From a virus, in the IMG/VR virus record IMGVR_UViG_3300021579_000001, positions 1-64,000 of that record: 64,000 nucleotides of DNA; one strand, 5' to 3'. Under the pieces are notes generated by a model, which did not search any database, was not told where the DNA came from, and saw nothing but the letters and a program-made list of their open reading frames with translations. Below, in pieces: positions 37,585-46,869 of the stretch. Each line of letters begins with the position of its first letter. The first letter of the stretch is position 1. Position numbers and translations under genes: made by a program.

Positions 37585-39159
37585 TTACTCTCCGTTCATT
37601 CTGTGTGTTAAAAAGTCTAGCAGGCTGCCAACTGTTAAGTCAACACCGCCTCTAGAATTGATGCCAGTGCCATCTAGCACTGCGCCTGCAATGTTGCTCT
37701 TCTGTTTTAGCATATCCCATTGTCTTTGCTCAATGGAATCTTTTACCAAAATGTCTTGAATGGTTACGGTAGCCCAGGTACTAGAAGTTCTGTTGATTCT
37801 CCCGTTGCGTTGCACAGCAAGCCCTGCGCTCCAAGGTTGGTCATAGTTAAGGAGCAAGTTTGCTTGTGGCAAATCTACGCCGTAACCACCCGCATCGCTG
37901 GAAACTAATACCCTGATGTGACTTCTAGTTTGGAACTTTACTTTAGCGTCTTCTTTTTTTACTGCGTTCATCTCGCCTGTGTAAGCCACGGCACCAAATC
38001 CTTTGGCGTTTAGTCTATCTACCAGTTCCGATACGGAATCCAAATAGGAAGTAAATACCACCGCTTTATAGGAGTCATCAATCTCCAGATGGTCTTCCAG
38101 GTATTTGGTTGCCTCGTCTAGCTTTGGAGTTTTGGAGATACCATGCAGCAAGTCTCCTAAAGAGAACACATAGGCGCTACCTTTACCATTGTTTTCAGCA
38201 AAGTTCGTGTAGCTGGCGAGTAGAACGTTGGGGCTAGAGCACAGCATTCTTAGAGCAGAGATTCTTGACATGACTTCCCCTCGCAACTGGTTAGCTGGGT
38301 CGTTTGGGTCGTAAGACTGCCCATAATGTGCGGAAAGGCTAAAGTTGCTGCCTAGGGTCTCACGTGCTTCTAGAAGTACCCCATAAAGGTCTTTGACAAT
38401 GTGGTTGTACAGTTTTTGTGTGGCGTTGTCTAGCTTGACAATGACAGGTTCTCGGTAAACAGCATCTGGAAGGTACGGCTTTACGTCTTCATCTGATTGA
38501 GATTTACGCACAGCAAACTTCATAACAGTTTTGTGTAAAGTAGGTAGGTTGGTGTATCTCTGAACCCCACCGAAGTGATTTCTAACAATAAAGGTTTTAT
38601 CGAAGATGTCGAATCTTCCCAAAATCTTTGGGTCAACAAACTGCATAATTGAGTAGATTTCTTCTGGTCTACCATTTTCAATTGGTGTACCAGTAAGTGC
38701 AAATCTGACAGGAATTTGTTTAGCGAGTTCCTTCACTCGCTTGGCTCTCTTAGCTCTGAACCCTTTAATGGCGGTGGCCTCGTCACAAATTATGGCATCA
38801 AAACTAAAGTGTTTTAACACATCAAAATCGTTTACTACTTGCTCATAGTTCATGATGACATAGTCATGCTCTACTACCTCTGCGTACTGTTCTGCACGCT
38901 TTCTAGGGTTACCATCAATAACAATGGCAGATGAATCGCTAAACTTTTCTATCTCTTTTTTCCATTGATACTTAAGCGAAGAAAGACAAAGGACAAGGAC
39001 CGTTCTGGTCATCTTGCCTTTGTCTCTTAGCTCTTCTATTGCTGCAATCGTCATCGGGGTTTTACCGAGACCCATCTCGTATGCCACTAGTATGGTCTTT
39101 TGTTCGACCATTTTTTGCACCGCTTCAGTTTGATACGGTTTTAGCGTTCCTTTGAACAT
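37585..39159 (-). CDS. SNF2/Rad54-family DEAD-like helicase
   Basis: 524 residues. LKPYQTEAVQKM, MGLGKT (29-34, Walker A), VLCLSSLKYQWKKE (Ia), CDEAT (Walker B, Thr in place of the usual His), ALTGTPIENG (III) and, in the second RecA lobe, VVFTSYLDSV, SSDAGGYGVDLPQA and RINRTSS (VI) are all in order. SNF2 proteins translocate on dsDNA without full unwinding. It may remodel replication or recombination intermediates. Its start overlaps the primase end by 35 bases. Confidence 0.9.
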   Translation of the reverse strand: MFKGTLKPYQTEAVQKMVEQKTILVAYEMGLGKTPMTIAAIEELRDKGKMTRTVLVLCLSSLKYQWKKEIEKFSDSSAIVIDGNPRKRAEQYAEVVEHDYVIMNYEQVVNDFDVLKHFSFDAIICDEATAIKGFRAKRAKRVKELAKQIPVRFALTGTPIENGRPEEIYSIMQFVDPKILGRFDIFDKTFIVRNHFGGVQRYTNLPTLHKTVMKFAVRKSQSDEDVKPYLPDAVYREPVIVKLDNATQKLYNHIVKDLYGVLLEARETLGSNFSLSAHYGQSYDPNDPANQLRGEVMSRISALRMLCSSPNVLLASYTNFAENNGKGSAYVFSLGDLLHGISKTPKLDEATKYLEDHLEIDDSYKAVVFTSYLDSVSELVDRLNAKGFGAVAYTGEMNAVKKEDAKVKFQTRSHIRVLVSSDAGGYGVDLPQANLLLNYDQPWSAGLAVQRNGRINRTSSTWATVTIQDILVKDSIEQRQWDMLKQKSNIAGAVLDGTGINSRGGVDLTVGSLLDFLTHRMNGE

Positions 39160-40126
39160 AAGCGTCTTCTCCGAGTAGTGACGTGATTGCGTTATCGATA
39201 CCCCAACGAATCTCAGCAGCCGTCATGTCGCCAGGGTCTTTAGCACTACTACTACCATAGTTGAAAAAGAACAGATTTAAACTGTATTTATTTGCTAGCT
39301 TTAGCAGTTCTTTGCTGGCCTTATGCCCAGCAGCATCGTTGTCAAAAGCTGCGATTAGTCGTTCCGAGTGTCGGAGGAGTTTCGCTTGCTCATCGCTAAC
39401 GCTACTACCACAAATAGCAAGAGCACCGTCCATGCCGACAGAACACAGGCGAAGGCAATCCAAAGGGGATTCCACGATAATAGTGCACAACTCATTTTGA
39501 TTCTCGATTCCAAATAGTGTTTTTGATTTTTGTAAGCCAGCTGGGCGATTGAAGAACGTGCGATTCACAGTTCCTTTTTCTTGCCATCCCATGAGGCGGT
39601 AGAAGTGAGGGTCACGCAAAGGGAGAATCCAGTTTTTACGTTGGCTATCCCAAAGCACACCATACTTTTGCGCAGATTCGGTAGTCAGGTTCCTAGCATC
39701 TAATGCATCTTGAGGTGGGGAATCAAACACAGCTAGCCGTGCTTCTGACATCTCAAGTGGCTTGGTATTTGACTGCACGTAGTTGGGCAAACTACGCATA
39801 AGCTCTGCGAGCTTTTCCAAAGGAACTTCAGATACTTGAGAAATCCAGAGTTCTGCAGCAGCGTAGTCGTAGCTAGTAACGGCTCCAAAAGTGTTTTGGT
39901 AGAACTCGTTAACGTCACAAACTAGCTGCGCTAGGTTACCCTTGTACCCACAAGAAAAGCAGATGTGCTGTCCAGTGTCAGCATTGATAAACCACGATGG
40001 CGAGTGGTCTTGCTTACCCGTCCTGCGCTCGTGCATAGGGCATAGTGCCCTATACTCCGAGCCTGCCTGCTCGCTGGGAATTCCCAGAGCGGTAAGAACT
40101 GCCTCTACATCAATAAGCAGGGACAC
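39125..40126 (-). CDS. dnaG: DNA primase with zinc finger and Toprim domain
   Basis: About 333 residues if translation begins at GTG 40126 (MSLLIDVEAVLTALG), which is 17 bases inside the helicase gene; the frame is open to 40231. CPMH and CFSC (about 28-31 and 56-59) form the zinc-binding domain. TIIVESPLDCLRL and LIAAFDNDAAGHKA are the Toprim Glu and Asp-x-Asp motifs. It makes RNA primers with the DnaB-like helicase. Host-type C-terminal helicase-binding domain is missing. The start is uncertain. Confidence 0.85.
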   Translation of the reverse strand: MSLLIDVEAVLTALGIPSEQAGSEYRALCPMHERRTGKQDHSPSWFINADTGQHICFSCGYKGNLAQLVCDVNEFYQNTFGAVTSYDYAAAELWISQVSEVPLEKLAELMRSLPNYVQSNTKPLEMSEARLAVFDSPPQDALDARNLTTESAQKYGVLWDSQRKNWILPLRDPHFYRLMGWQEKGTVNRTFFNRPAGLQKSKTLFGIENQNELCTIIVESPLDCLRLCSVGMDGALAICGSSVSDEQAKLLRHSERLIAAFDNDAAGHKASKELLKLANKYSLNLFFFNYGSSSAKDPGDMTAAEIRWGIDNAITSLLGEDAYVQRNAKTVSN

Positions 40127-41375
40127 CGAACACCATACTTCCTGCACAAAACTTGCAGTTAGCAGACTGGGACTCATCGTGGAAACAGCCTGTGCGCCAG
40201 TTCCATGTGATAGAGGTCTCCCTAGGACCACAGTTACGTGCCTGGACTACCTTTAGCGTACGTAGCAAATCTTCTCCCTCAATAGGTTCAAGACCGATAA
40301 TAACATCTGAGTCTTGGAAAAAGGAAGACGAGTAACCGATAGAACCTGCGTCTACCTTTCCGCCCTTCATCTTCCAAAGAAGAGTCTGGGTGGTAATCAC
40401 GATAGGGATATTCATGCGTTGCGCCACACGCTTCAAGCCACGAGTGATGTTAGTCAAAGCTTGAGGAGTGTTTGAGTCTCCAGAAACTTGGTCCATCATC
40501 AGGTAAACACCATCAACAAAAATAATGTCTGGGTTTAGCTGTTCAGCTTTGGCTACTAGGTTGTCAATGGTAAGGCCACCAACTGCGTCCACAAAGTTGA
40601 ACGGTGCGGTCTTCTTCAAAGATTCGAGGGTGTCCTTGAACCTGGCCTCGGAAACCTCATCCAGCTTTCCTAGTCGGAACTGTGTGCTGTTCAGGTTGGC
40701 TTTCATGGATAGGTACCGCTGGGACTGCTCGTGATTGTTCATCTCAAACGACTGGAACATAGGTACCATTCCAGCTTCGTGCACATTTGCTGCCATGCGT
40801 AGGGCAATCTGTGACTTACCTGTTTTAGGTGGCGCAATCAAGGTAATCAACTGACCACCCTGCAGCCCTGCTGTAGCCTCGTCAATGTCCGAGAAACCTG
40901 TAGGAACACCAAGCATTTGTGAGTTCTGGCGGTTTAGGTATTCTTCCAAAAACTTGTCAGGGTCTTTGGTCATGTCAAGGTGAGTAGTTCCTTGTACACC
41001 CTGCTCATTCACCAATGTGATGGTTTTACTCATCTCGGTGAGTGCAGCCTCATGGTCGTTAGCCGAGGCATCCTCGATTACTTTGGTGATACCTGCTCGA
41101 GTGAGCATCCTACGACGGTATGCCACCATAACGTCTAGTAGGTACTCCAGGGTGTCTTCCACTTTTAGTGCTTTAAAGTTTGGAAAGTTGTCTACCACAG
41201 CGACAAGTGTAGGAACTTCACGGTAGTTAGCGTAGTGCTCACGTACAAACTTCCATACACGACGTAGGTCGTCGTCTACAATCCAGTCATCTTTGACACC
41301 GCGCTCCATTACTGGAATGATGTTGCGGTCAGTAATCACCTTACTGACTAAGCGGTACTCGTTATCGTTTGCCAT
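40110..41375 (-). CDS. dnaB: DnaB-like replicative helicase
   Basis: 421 residues. An N-terminal helical domain is followed by the RecA-like core: Walker A APPKTGKSQ (181-189), SFEMNNHEQSQRYLSM, DIIFVDGVYLM (Walker B), ITTQTLLW and a late ARNCGPRETSITWNW (arginine-finger region). It unwinds DNA at the fork. A short Cys-rich tail (CFHDE, CKFC) is unusual for DnaB and may bind metal. Confidence 0.9.
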   Translation of the reverse strand: MANDNEYRLVSKVITDRNIIPVMERGVKDDWIVDDDLRRVWKFVREHYANYREVPTLVAVVDNFPNFKALKVEDTLEYLLDVMVAYRRRMLTRAGITKVIEDASANDHEAALTEMSKTITLVNEQGVQGTTHLDMTKDPDKFLEEYLNRQNSQMLGVPTGFSDIDEATAGLQGGQLITLIAPPKTGKSQIALRMAANVHEAGMVPMFQSFEMNNHEQSQRYLSMKANLNSTQFRLGKLDEVSEARFKDTLESLKKTAPFNFVDAVGGLTIDNLVAKAEQLNPDIIFVDGVYLMMDQVSGDSNTPQALTNITRGLKRVAQRMNIPIVITTQTLLWKMKGGKVDAGSIGYSSSFFQDSDVIIGLEPIEGEDLLRTLKVVQARNCGPRETSITWNWRTGCFHDESQSANCKFCAGSMVFGVPAY

Positions 41376-41401
41376 CTTTTACCCTTCTGTAAAAAATTAG
41401 T

Positions 41402-41827
41402 TTAAAGGTTGTTTAGTTCGATTCCGTAGGAACCATAGCGAGCTACTTTCTCACGAAGGTCCACTACTCCTTTGAGATTATTCCGATAAGGAATCTCCCC
41501 AATAAAGTCGTCCAAGCTGGTGTATAGCTCGGCGTAGTTAAACGGGTTACCGCCCCTACGGTCTAGCTTGTCCATTAGCTTGTCCAAGTGTTCCTGAGAC
41601 CAGTGCTCTTTCTCGATTCCTGCGAGCTCCAGTGAAAGACCATACTTGTTAGCAATGTTCCATAGGTGGGACAAAGCTAAGTGGTTTAGAGAGGTTACTT
41701 TGCGCTCTTTCGCCACGCGCATAAGCTTCCGTTCTTCGACAATCTCGGAGGTGACCACAGCGTCAATCATAACGATAACACGTGGAGATGTTTCGTTAGA
41801 AATGTCACCGTTAATCAATGGTCTCAA
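41402..41827 (-). CDS. Protein of unknown function in the replication operon
   Basis: 141 residues with TTG at 41827, or 138 from TTG at 41818, which has the better-spaced GGAAAGA. RVIVMIDAVV and the later helix pair are compatible with an alpha/beta fold. Overlaps the SWIM-protein gene by 17 bases. No family recognised. Confidence 0.6.
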   Translation of the reverse strand: MRPLINGDISNETSPRVIVMIDAVVTSEIVEERKLMRVAKERKVTSLNHLALSHLWNIANKYGLSLELAGIEKEHWSQEHLDKLMDKLDRRGGNPFNYAELYTSLDDFIGEIPYRNNLKGVVDLREKVARYGSYGIELNNL

Positions 41828-42104
41828 TCTTTCCGTACTTCATCACAAACTCACGCCAATCTTCAAGACTTGCCATTGCTTCAGCTGCTTCTTCATCAGG
41901 AACATCCTCTGGGATTTGGATGTTGTAGTTTCCATCTCCCTCAATAAGGCGTTCTTTAACAAACTTGATGTGCTTGCACCGACCTGAGTTCGAAAACGCA
42001 GTGCAGGTGCAGCGTGCCTTGCGAGTATCATGAGTAGCAAGTGCTACCTCAGAGATTCCTTCACTTCCTAAGAACAGTTGAACTGTACGCCATTCGATAT
42101 CCAA
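41811..42104 (-). CDS. SWIM-type zinc finger protein
   Basis: 97 residues. RCTCTAFSNSGRCKHIKFV contains Cys32, Cys34, Cys43 and His45, the CxC-x(n)-CxH SWIM signature, found in SNF2 proteins, Shu2/Sws1 recombination factors and transposases. The SNF2 helicase and RecA in the same operon make a recombination role plausible. Acidic C-terminus. Confidence 0.72.
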   Translation of the reverse strand: MDIEWRTVQLFLGSEGISEVALATHDTRKARCTCTAFSNSGRCKHIKFVKERLIEGDGNYNIQIPEDVPDEEAAEAMASLEDWREFVMKYGKIETID

Positions 42105-42114
42105 TTTCAGCTCC

Positions 42115-42843
42115 TTATGCCTGACGAAGGTCTTCGCCAGTAGTCAATCGTACACGCTTGAACGCTTCGTAAGCAAAGCTGCCCATAGCCTCACCATACT
42201 GATTAGCCCACTTTTCACGAGCTACGTTGGTGGTGATAATAGTTGGTAGCCCTTTGTCATACCGAGAGCGCAAAACCTCATCAAAAGAAGCGTCGTTGAA
42301 TCCAGCGCCTTTGTACTCTTTACCCAAATCGTCAAGGATTAGAACCCTAACATTTAGAGCGTCATTCTCGGCACGTCCGTGGAGCCCCTCCATCTCGTGA
42401 AAAATTAGGCGCTTAGTTTCAGGGTCAGCGTCAATCATGGACTTCTTGCGAGATAGAAACTCTGGGTAAGTCATGTAGTACACAGGGCGAGCAGCCATTC
42501 CGAAGTCGCTAGCCTGCATACTCAAAACTGCTTGAGCAGCCTCAGGCTCCTCAGGTAGGCGACGAATGAGCTCCATGGCGGTTACTACTGCGTGAGTGGT
42601 TTTACCGATGCCTGGGGCACCGTCAAACAGCAATCCGACACCAGTGGTGCCCACTCCACCGATACGACGAATAGTTTCGCAAGCTAGGACCTTAGTCAGC
42701 CACTTATCGATGGCTACGGGAAACTCTCCCACAGTTTTTTCTAGGTCAGTTAGGTCTAGCCCAATGAACCTACGAGGAATGTTGGAGTTCCTGAGAATCC
42801 ATTGGCGTTTTAGAGGAGATAGCTCCGCAAGAGTGTAAGACAT
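42115..42843 (-). CDS. dnaC: DnaC-like helicase loader (AAA+ ATPase)
   Basis: 242 residues. Walker A GAPGIGKTT (75-83), Walker B VLILDDLGKE (167-176), sensor 1 IITTN and a C-terminal arginine (FKRVRL) fit the DnaC/DnaI family that loads DnaB on DNA. Two genes upstream of dnaB in the same operon. Confidence 0.88.
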   Translation of the reverse strand: MSYTLAELSPLKRQWILRNSNIPRRFIGLDLTDLEKTVGEFPVAIDKWLTKVLACETIRRIGGVGTTGVGLLFDGAPGIGKTTHAVVTAMELIRRLPEEPEAAQAVLSMQASDFGMAARPVYYMTYPEFLSRKKSMIDADPETKRLIFHEMEGLHGRAENDALNVRVLILDDLGKEYKGAGFNDASFDEVLRSRYDKGLPTIITTNVAREKWANQYGEAMGSFAYEAFKRVRLTTGEDLRQA

Positions 42844-43377
42844 TTATTTTCCCTTCAAAGTGTCTTCGTAATGCTTCAGTTCTAGGCGACCAGCCATTGA
42901 GTTATCAAACTCGGTTCCATCTGAAGCGTAAACATACTCTGACACAGACTCTGGTTCTTTGTCAAATTTTTCGTCCATGTCAAAGGTAACCAGAATGTTG
43001 TTCATCTGAGCAGAGATAGAGTTTAGAAACATTTTGTGAGCATTTTTTGGAAACTTACGAATAGCAACTAGGTTTCGTTCGTCTGAAATAAAACGGTCCA
43101 TAGCCTCGAGTTCGATTACTGCAGTCACGTTGTGTTTAGTGCGGTTAGTAGCTAATGCTCCCCAAAGAGCCTTAGTGTTTACCACACCTGGGTATCCACG
43201 AAGCTTTTGATAGATGCGGTACGAAAACTCTGAAGCAACATCCGCAGGTGTCCACTCTTCTTGTGGCCTTTGATGCCTTGTCTTTGGGTCTCGTTTGTTT
43301 ACTTTTTTGATAGTGCTAGGTTCTGATGAAAAATCACCAAGGATGAACCCATCATTTTCTTCCCATTTATTTACCAT
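42844..43377 (-). CDS. Replication-associated protein of unknown function
   Basis: 177 residues. Basic N-terminal third, helical centre (ADVASEFSYRIYQKLRGYPG), acidic C-terminus. One base from the loader gene. Proteins in this position before a DnaC-like loader can be initiators, but no such domain is recognised. Confidence 0.65.
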   Translation of the reverse strand: MVNKWEENDGFILGDFSSEPSTIKKVNKRDPKTRHQRPQEEWTPADVASEFSYRIYQKLRGYPGVVNTKALWGALATNRTKHNVTAVIELEAMDRFISDERNLVAIRKFPKNAHKMFLNSISAQMNNILVTFDMDEKFDKEPESVSEYVYASDGTEFDNSMAGRLELKHYEDTLKGK

Positions 43378-43383
43378 TGTTTT

Positions 43384-43491
43384 TCCCTTCTGAGGGCGTC
43401 AGCCCTCTAAAGATAATACGTAGTATTATCTTTACTAATGTACAAATATGTATCTTATATAAACCTATATAGCTATATAAGCTGTTGATGT
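43384..43491 (-). promoter_or_regulatory. AT-rich control region before the replication operon
   Basis: A 114-base gap with a perfect palindrome, AAAGATAATAC-GTA-GTATTATCTTT (43409-43433), and a second stem GAGGGC/GCCCTC (43392-43397/43402-43407). Beyond these lies a very AT-rich stretch with TATATAGCTATATA. The palindrome looks like an operator, perhaps for the winged-helix protein encoded at 43492. No clear -35/-10 pair is identified. Confidence 0.55.
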
Positions 43492-43716
43492 TCACTTTAC
43501 CAATAGGTATTTGTTTTTGTAAAGTCGTCCAAGATTTCGTTTGGTTCTGACAACTTTTACTGCCCCTGACAGGCTAAGCTGGTTTACCGCTTTAGATAAA
43601 GATGTCCTACCGTAGCCAGTGTGTTCTTGTAACTCTGCCATAGTTACACTTGATTCACCCCACCTATCCGCAGTGTTAGTTATCGCGGTAAGTACGGCTA
43701 GTTCTAGTTTGGTCAT
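43492..43716 (-). CDS. Winged helix-turn-helix DNA-binding protein
   Basis: 74 residues. MTKLELAVLTAITNTADRWG, SVTMAELQEHTGYGRTSLSK, AVNQLSLSGAVKVVRT is a helix, HTH and wing like MarR or replication-initiator winged helices. It lies right upstream of the AT-rich palindromic region, its likely target. Confidence 0.75.
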   Translation of the reverse strand: MTKLELAVLTAITNTADRWGESSVTMAELQEHTGYGRTSLSKAVNQLSLSGAVKVVRTKRNLGRLYKNKYLLVK

Positions 43717-43988
43717 TAGCGCCTCGTATAGTTACTGATTACTTGAGGCTTTGAGGTTACCCTATCTACCAAAATACGGCAAGTGGTAGACACGAACCCG
43801 ATAGCAGCAATGAACATTGCCCAGTAGTAAACCTGGCTCCAAATCACCCATGAAACAGCAACTGCTAGTGCAATAGTGAGTATGTGCTTAGCAAATGTTT
43901 GGAATGGTGTGGGTATAACCAAGCTGATTAGCTCGGTCAAGTAGGCTACAGCAAAGCTAGCTGTTATTACAGTAAAAAAGTCATTCAT
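43716..43988 (-). CDS. Small membrane protein, possible holin
   Basis: 90 residues with two to three hydrophobic segments (about 5-30, 34-50 and 52-75), then a basic tail (VISNYTRR). The size and topology suit a holin. No lysin gene lies beside it in the window, so the call is tentative. Confidence 0.55.
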   Translation of the reverse strand: MNDFFTVITASFAVAYLTELISLVIPTPFQTFAKHILTIALAVAVSWVIWSQVYYWAMFIAAIGFVSTTCRILVDRVTSKPQVISNYTRR

Positions 43989-43997
43989 AGGCTTATC

Positions 43998-46100
43998 CTA
44001 TGATGAAAAGCCTGAACTTTCAATTGTGGCACCAGAAGTCAGTCCTGTTGAAATCACATACGGGGTGTTCACAGGGATAAACTCAGGAAGGCTAGTTACT
44101 AAGTTGTTTATTCTTGTTCCTTTTTTAGGGTACATGGTTGAAGTGCTGGCTCCAACAGTTCCTGACCATGAAGCACCTCGAGTACTAAACGAACCGTCAA
44201 AGTAGTCTGTAATGGTGTACCCAGGTTCTGCTTGAGCAGCATCAAACTGCAATGTTGGAGTTGAAGATGAACTTCCCACACCTTTTACCTGTACCTGTAG
44301 GTACAGCGACCCAGTGTATGCTGGAACGTACACTGTTGAGGTATACCTAGCCCAAGAGGCAGTTACCCCACCTGAAGGGGTAAACGTTGAGGTTACTAGC
44401 ACTGTATTGTCTGTGCTATCAAGGGCGCTGGTTACAAACGCTAACGCAGCAGTTCCAGTAGTAGTTTTAGCATAAATGCTAAACGTGTAGTACATGCCTG
44501 AGATAACTGCATCGGTGTTTGCTGTAAGGGTGAAGTTGCTCATGTTAGCAGATGCCACCTGCAACATGTGGCTTCCGTCTAGGATGCCTGGAACAGTGGT
44601 TGGCGTTGGGTAGCTTACTGTTCCTGTAGTTCCTGCGATGGTCCAGTTAGTACCGTCAGGAAACGAAGAGTTTTTGATGTAGTTAATTTTTGAAGGAGCT
44701 AGGTAAATCTCTAGGCCACGTGGTTCATGGTATACAGTATTTCGAGTGTCACTAAGCAGAGCTAGCTGAATTAGGTCTATGTTGTAAGTTTTTGCGCTTG
44801 AAAATGAAAACTGTAGGCTCATAAACACCGCGTTACTTGGCGAGGTAAACTGTTGTACTGTTCTACCCCAAGAAGTAGCCACGCTAACAGCTGTTCCTGT
44901 AGAAGAAGAAAGTACTGACCCTGAAAGGTCGTACCAAGTTGCCTGAGGGGTAACTGTAGCTCCTGTGCTGTTGGCCATGGTGTACCACGATAGTTGATAC
45001 GCGGTACCTGCTGTAACTGGAACTGCAGTAAACTTTGTGGAGCTGGCCCCTAAGGTGATTACTTGGTTAGTTCCAGTGGTAACAACTTTTCCTGAGTACA
45101 CGCTATTGACAGAGTACTTTTCACTCGTGACTGTGGCAGTGGCAGTATCCGCTGTAAGAGTCACGCCTGTTCCCGCAACCCAGTTGCCAACTGTTTTGTA
45201 GAACGACCCATCCTGCACAGATAGCAGAAGATTAGGTGATACAGTGGCAGTAGTTGGGTACCCAGTAAGTGCGGACACATACGCTTGAGTTGCTGCCAAA
45301 GTGCCTTTATGCTTATAGATGAACGCAGCCTGACGAATTAGCTTTTTTTGAGTTTTGAGGCTAATGCCTGGCAGGTTAGGAAGCCCAAGTTGTTGCGCTA
45401 AAACTGCTACGAAGTTTGGGTTTATTTCTCTTCCAGAGAACGCTTTTTCCAACAAGTCTGCAGACGTGGTGACCTCGTCTAGGGTGTACGAGAGACCACT
45501 AAAGAACTTGTAGAAGTCAGTGTCGGTATCAACTTCACCGACTGCATCTCCGTTACCGCTTGTGTACACTCTTGGGAAAAGGCTCATAAATTTATTTTCA
45601 GAGCTAGTAATCTCGACGCCTTCTGGGCTCATTACCCCATGAGGTTTAGGGATAACAATAGCTGCCCAAGAGGACAGTGACCAAGTCAAATCAGGGAATA
45701 GAACCCAGAATGTATAGTATGCGTATTTCCCAGGGATTAGGGGTACTGCTCCACCAAAATCGGTTAGTTGTTGGTTAGTTGTAGTTGCAGTCTGTCCTGC
45801 TGCAGGGTACACATCTAGAAGGATTACTCCGTCTTCCTCAGTTTCCGAAAAACCCTCTTGGTTTCTTAAAATTCTAATTCCTAGAACTGTTCCTGCAGGG
45901 TCAACCCAACTAAGCTCTACTGTTGGAAGAACGGTATTTACTGTAGCCCCATTGATTACGCTAGAGGTGACCGTATTGCTGATTGCTGTTGCAATGAATG
46001 GGTCAGCTGAGTAAGTTAGTTTTGATTGACTACCGTACTTAACCTGGGGAATTCCAGAAACTGTACCATCACTATATTGAAAAGTATTATAAATGCCCAT
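43998..46100 (-). CDS. Baseplate gpI-like protein with carbohydrate-binding-like C-terminus
   Basis: 700 residues. Residues 150-290 resemble P2 gpI-like tail proteins: FFSGLSYTLDEVTT, then LPGISLKTQKKLIRQAAFIY, then KGTLAATQAYVSALTGYP. The C-terminal 400 are Thr/Ser-rich beta-sandwich repeats (for example LLSVQDGSFYKTVGNW and INYIKNSSFPDGTNWTIAG) like carbohydrate-binding modules. It probably sits at the baseplate edge and contacts the cell surface. Confidence 0.75.
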   Translation of the reverse strand: MGIYNTFQYSDGTVSGIPQVKYGSQSKLTYSADPFIATAISNTVTSSVINGATVNTVLPTVELSWVDPAGTVLGIRILRNQEGFSETEEDGVILLDVYPAAGQTATTTNQQLTDFGGAVPLIPGKYAYYTFWVLFPDLTWSLSSWAAIVIPKPHGVMSPEGVEITSSENKFMSLFPRVYTSGNGDAVGEVDTDTDFYKFFSGLSYTLDEVTTSADLLEKAFSGREINPNFVAVLAQQLGLPNLPGISLKTQKKLIRQAAFIYKHKGTLAATQAYVSALTGYPTTATVSPNLLLSVQDGSFYKTVGNWVAGTGVTLTADTATATVTSEKYSVNSVYSGKVVTTGTNQVITLGASSTKFTAVPVTAGTAYQLSWYTMANSTGATVTPQATWYDLSGSVLSSSTGTAVSVATSWGRTVQQFTSPSNAVFMSLQFSFSSAKTYNIDLIQLALLSDTRNTVYHEPRGLEIYLAPSKINYIKNSSFPDGTNWTIAGTTGTVSYPTPTTVPGILDGSHMLQVASANMSNFTLTANTDAVISGMYYTFSIYAKTTTGTAALAFVTSALDSTDNTVLVTSTFTPSGGVTASWARYTSTVYVPAYTGSLYLQVQVKGVGSSSSTPTLQFDAAQAEPGYTITDYFDGSFSTRGASWSGTVGASTSTMYPKKGTRINNLVTSLPEFIPVNTPYVISTGLTSGATIESSGFSS

Positions 46101-46109
46101 GAGTTATTG

Positions 46110-46520
46110 TTACGCAGTCCCACCATCAAGAACTATGTACCCTGATTTATCAAAAGTAGTGTTACCTACTACAAGAAGGTTGCCTGTTCCAGAAGTTGAT
46201 AAGGTGATTCCTGCGGTTGTCCCTGAAAGTGACAAGACGTTTGCACCTGAGAGCTTCATTCTGTCGGTGTAAGCTGTGTACAACCCTGTTTCAATGTTCT
46301 GAATTCTGGCAGCTACAGACCCCCAGCTAGTACCTTGGGTAAACGAACCGCTACCCCAACTGGCGCTAGTAGTTGGCGCAGTGCCTAAAGTAGACTCAAT
46401 AGCAGTAACTTCTACATAGACTAGGTTAACGTCGTTAGCTACAACTGTGCTAACATTGTCTGTTCTTGGGTACGTACCTGCAAAAGTTTGAACTGCACTT
46501 GGGTAAACTGCTGTGGCCAT
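46110..46520 (-). CDS. Tail fibre-like protein
   Basis: 136 residues. NDVNLVYVEVTAIESTLGTA and WGSVAARIQNIETGLYTAY resemble N-terminal parts of actinophage tail or fibre proteins, and the rest is Thr/Ser/Gly-rich beta. A short fibre or fibre connector is likely. Confidence 0.6.
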   Translation of the reverse strand: MATAVYPSAVQTFAGTYPRTDNVSTVVANDVNLVYVEVTAIESTLGTAPTTSASWGSGSFTQGTSWGSVAARIQNIETGLYTAYTDRMKLSGANVLSLSGTTAGITLSTSGTGNLLVVGNTTFDKSGYIVLDGGTA

Positions 46521-46542
46521 AATAGCTCCTAACTAATAACAA

Positions 46543-46564
46543 GTATGGCAAGTTTTTGCCATAC
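46543..46564 (-). terminator. 9-bp stem-loop between baseplate genes
   Basis: GTATGGCAA/TTGCCATAC with a four-base loop; on the minus strand TTGTTATT follows. A possible partial terminator after the OB-fold baseplate gene. Confidence 0.5.
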
Positions 46565-46572
46565 AAACTTCT

Positions 46573-46869
46573 TTAACTGACTACTCCAGCGTCCATGGTT
46601 GGGTCAGGAATTCCTGGAACTCCTTCTCCAAACATCCCGAAGTACACTGGGTAAGAAGGGTCCCCTCCTTCAAACAACACAAACACTCCCTGCCCTATTT
46701 TAGGGGTCAGGTATGCTTCTGCAGGCCATGCCCAGTCGGTGGTTACATTACCAAAAACTTGTGGAATAGATAGTTTTACTCTTTTTTGAGAGTTAGGGTC
46801 GTTAACTTCGGCAATAACGCCTCTGTACACCCCAAAGAATCTTCTATTACCAAACTCGTCTTTAATCAT
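46573..46869 (-). CDS. Baseplate OB-fold protein (gp5/VgrG-spike-like)
   Basis: 98 residues. GVYRGVIAEVNDPNSQKRVK then LSIPQVFGN, TDWAWPA, PKIGQGVFVLFEGGDPSYPV and YFGMF match the OB-fold of T4 gp5 and related spike proteins. There is no lysozyme or spike helix. It probably seals the hub tip. Confidence 0.78.
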   Translation of the reverse strand: MIKDEFGNRRFFGVYRGVIAEVNDPNSQKRVKLSIPQVFGNVTTDWAWPAEAYLTPKIGQGVFVLFEGGDPSYPVYFGMFGEGVPGIPDPTMDAGVVS

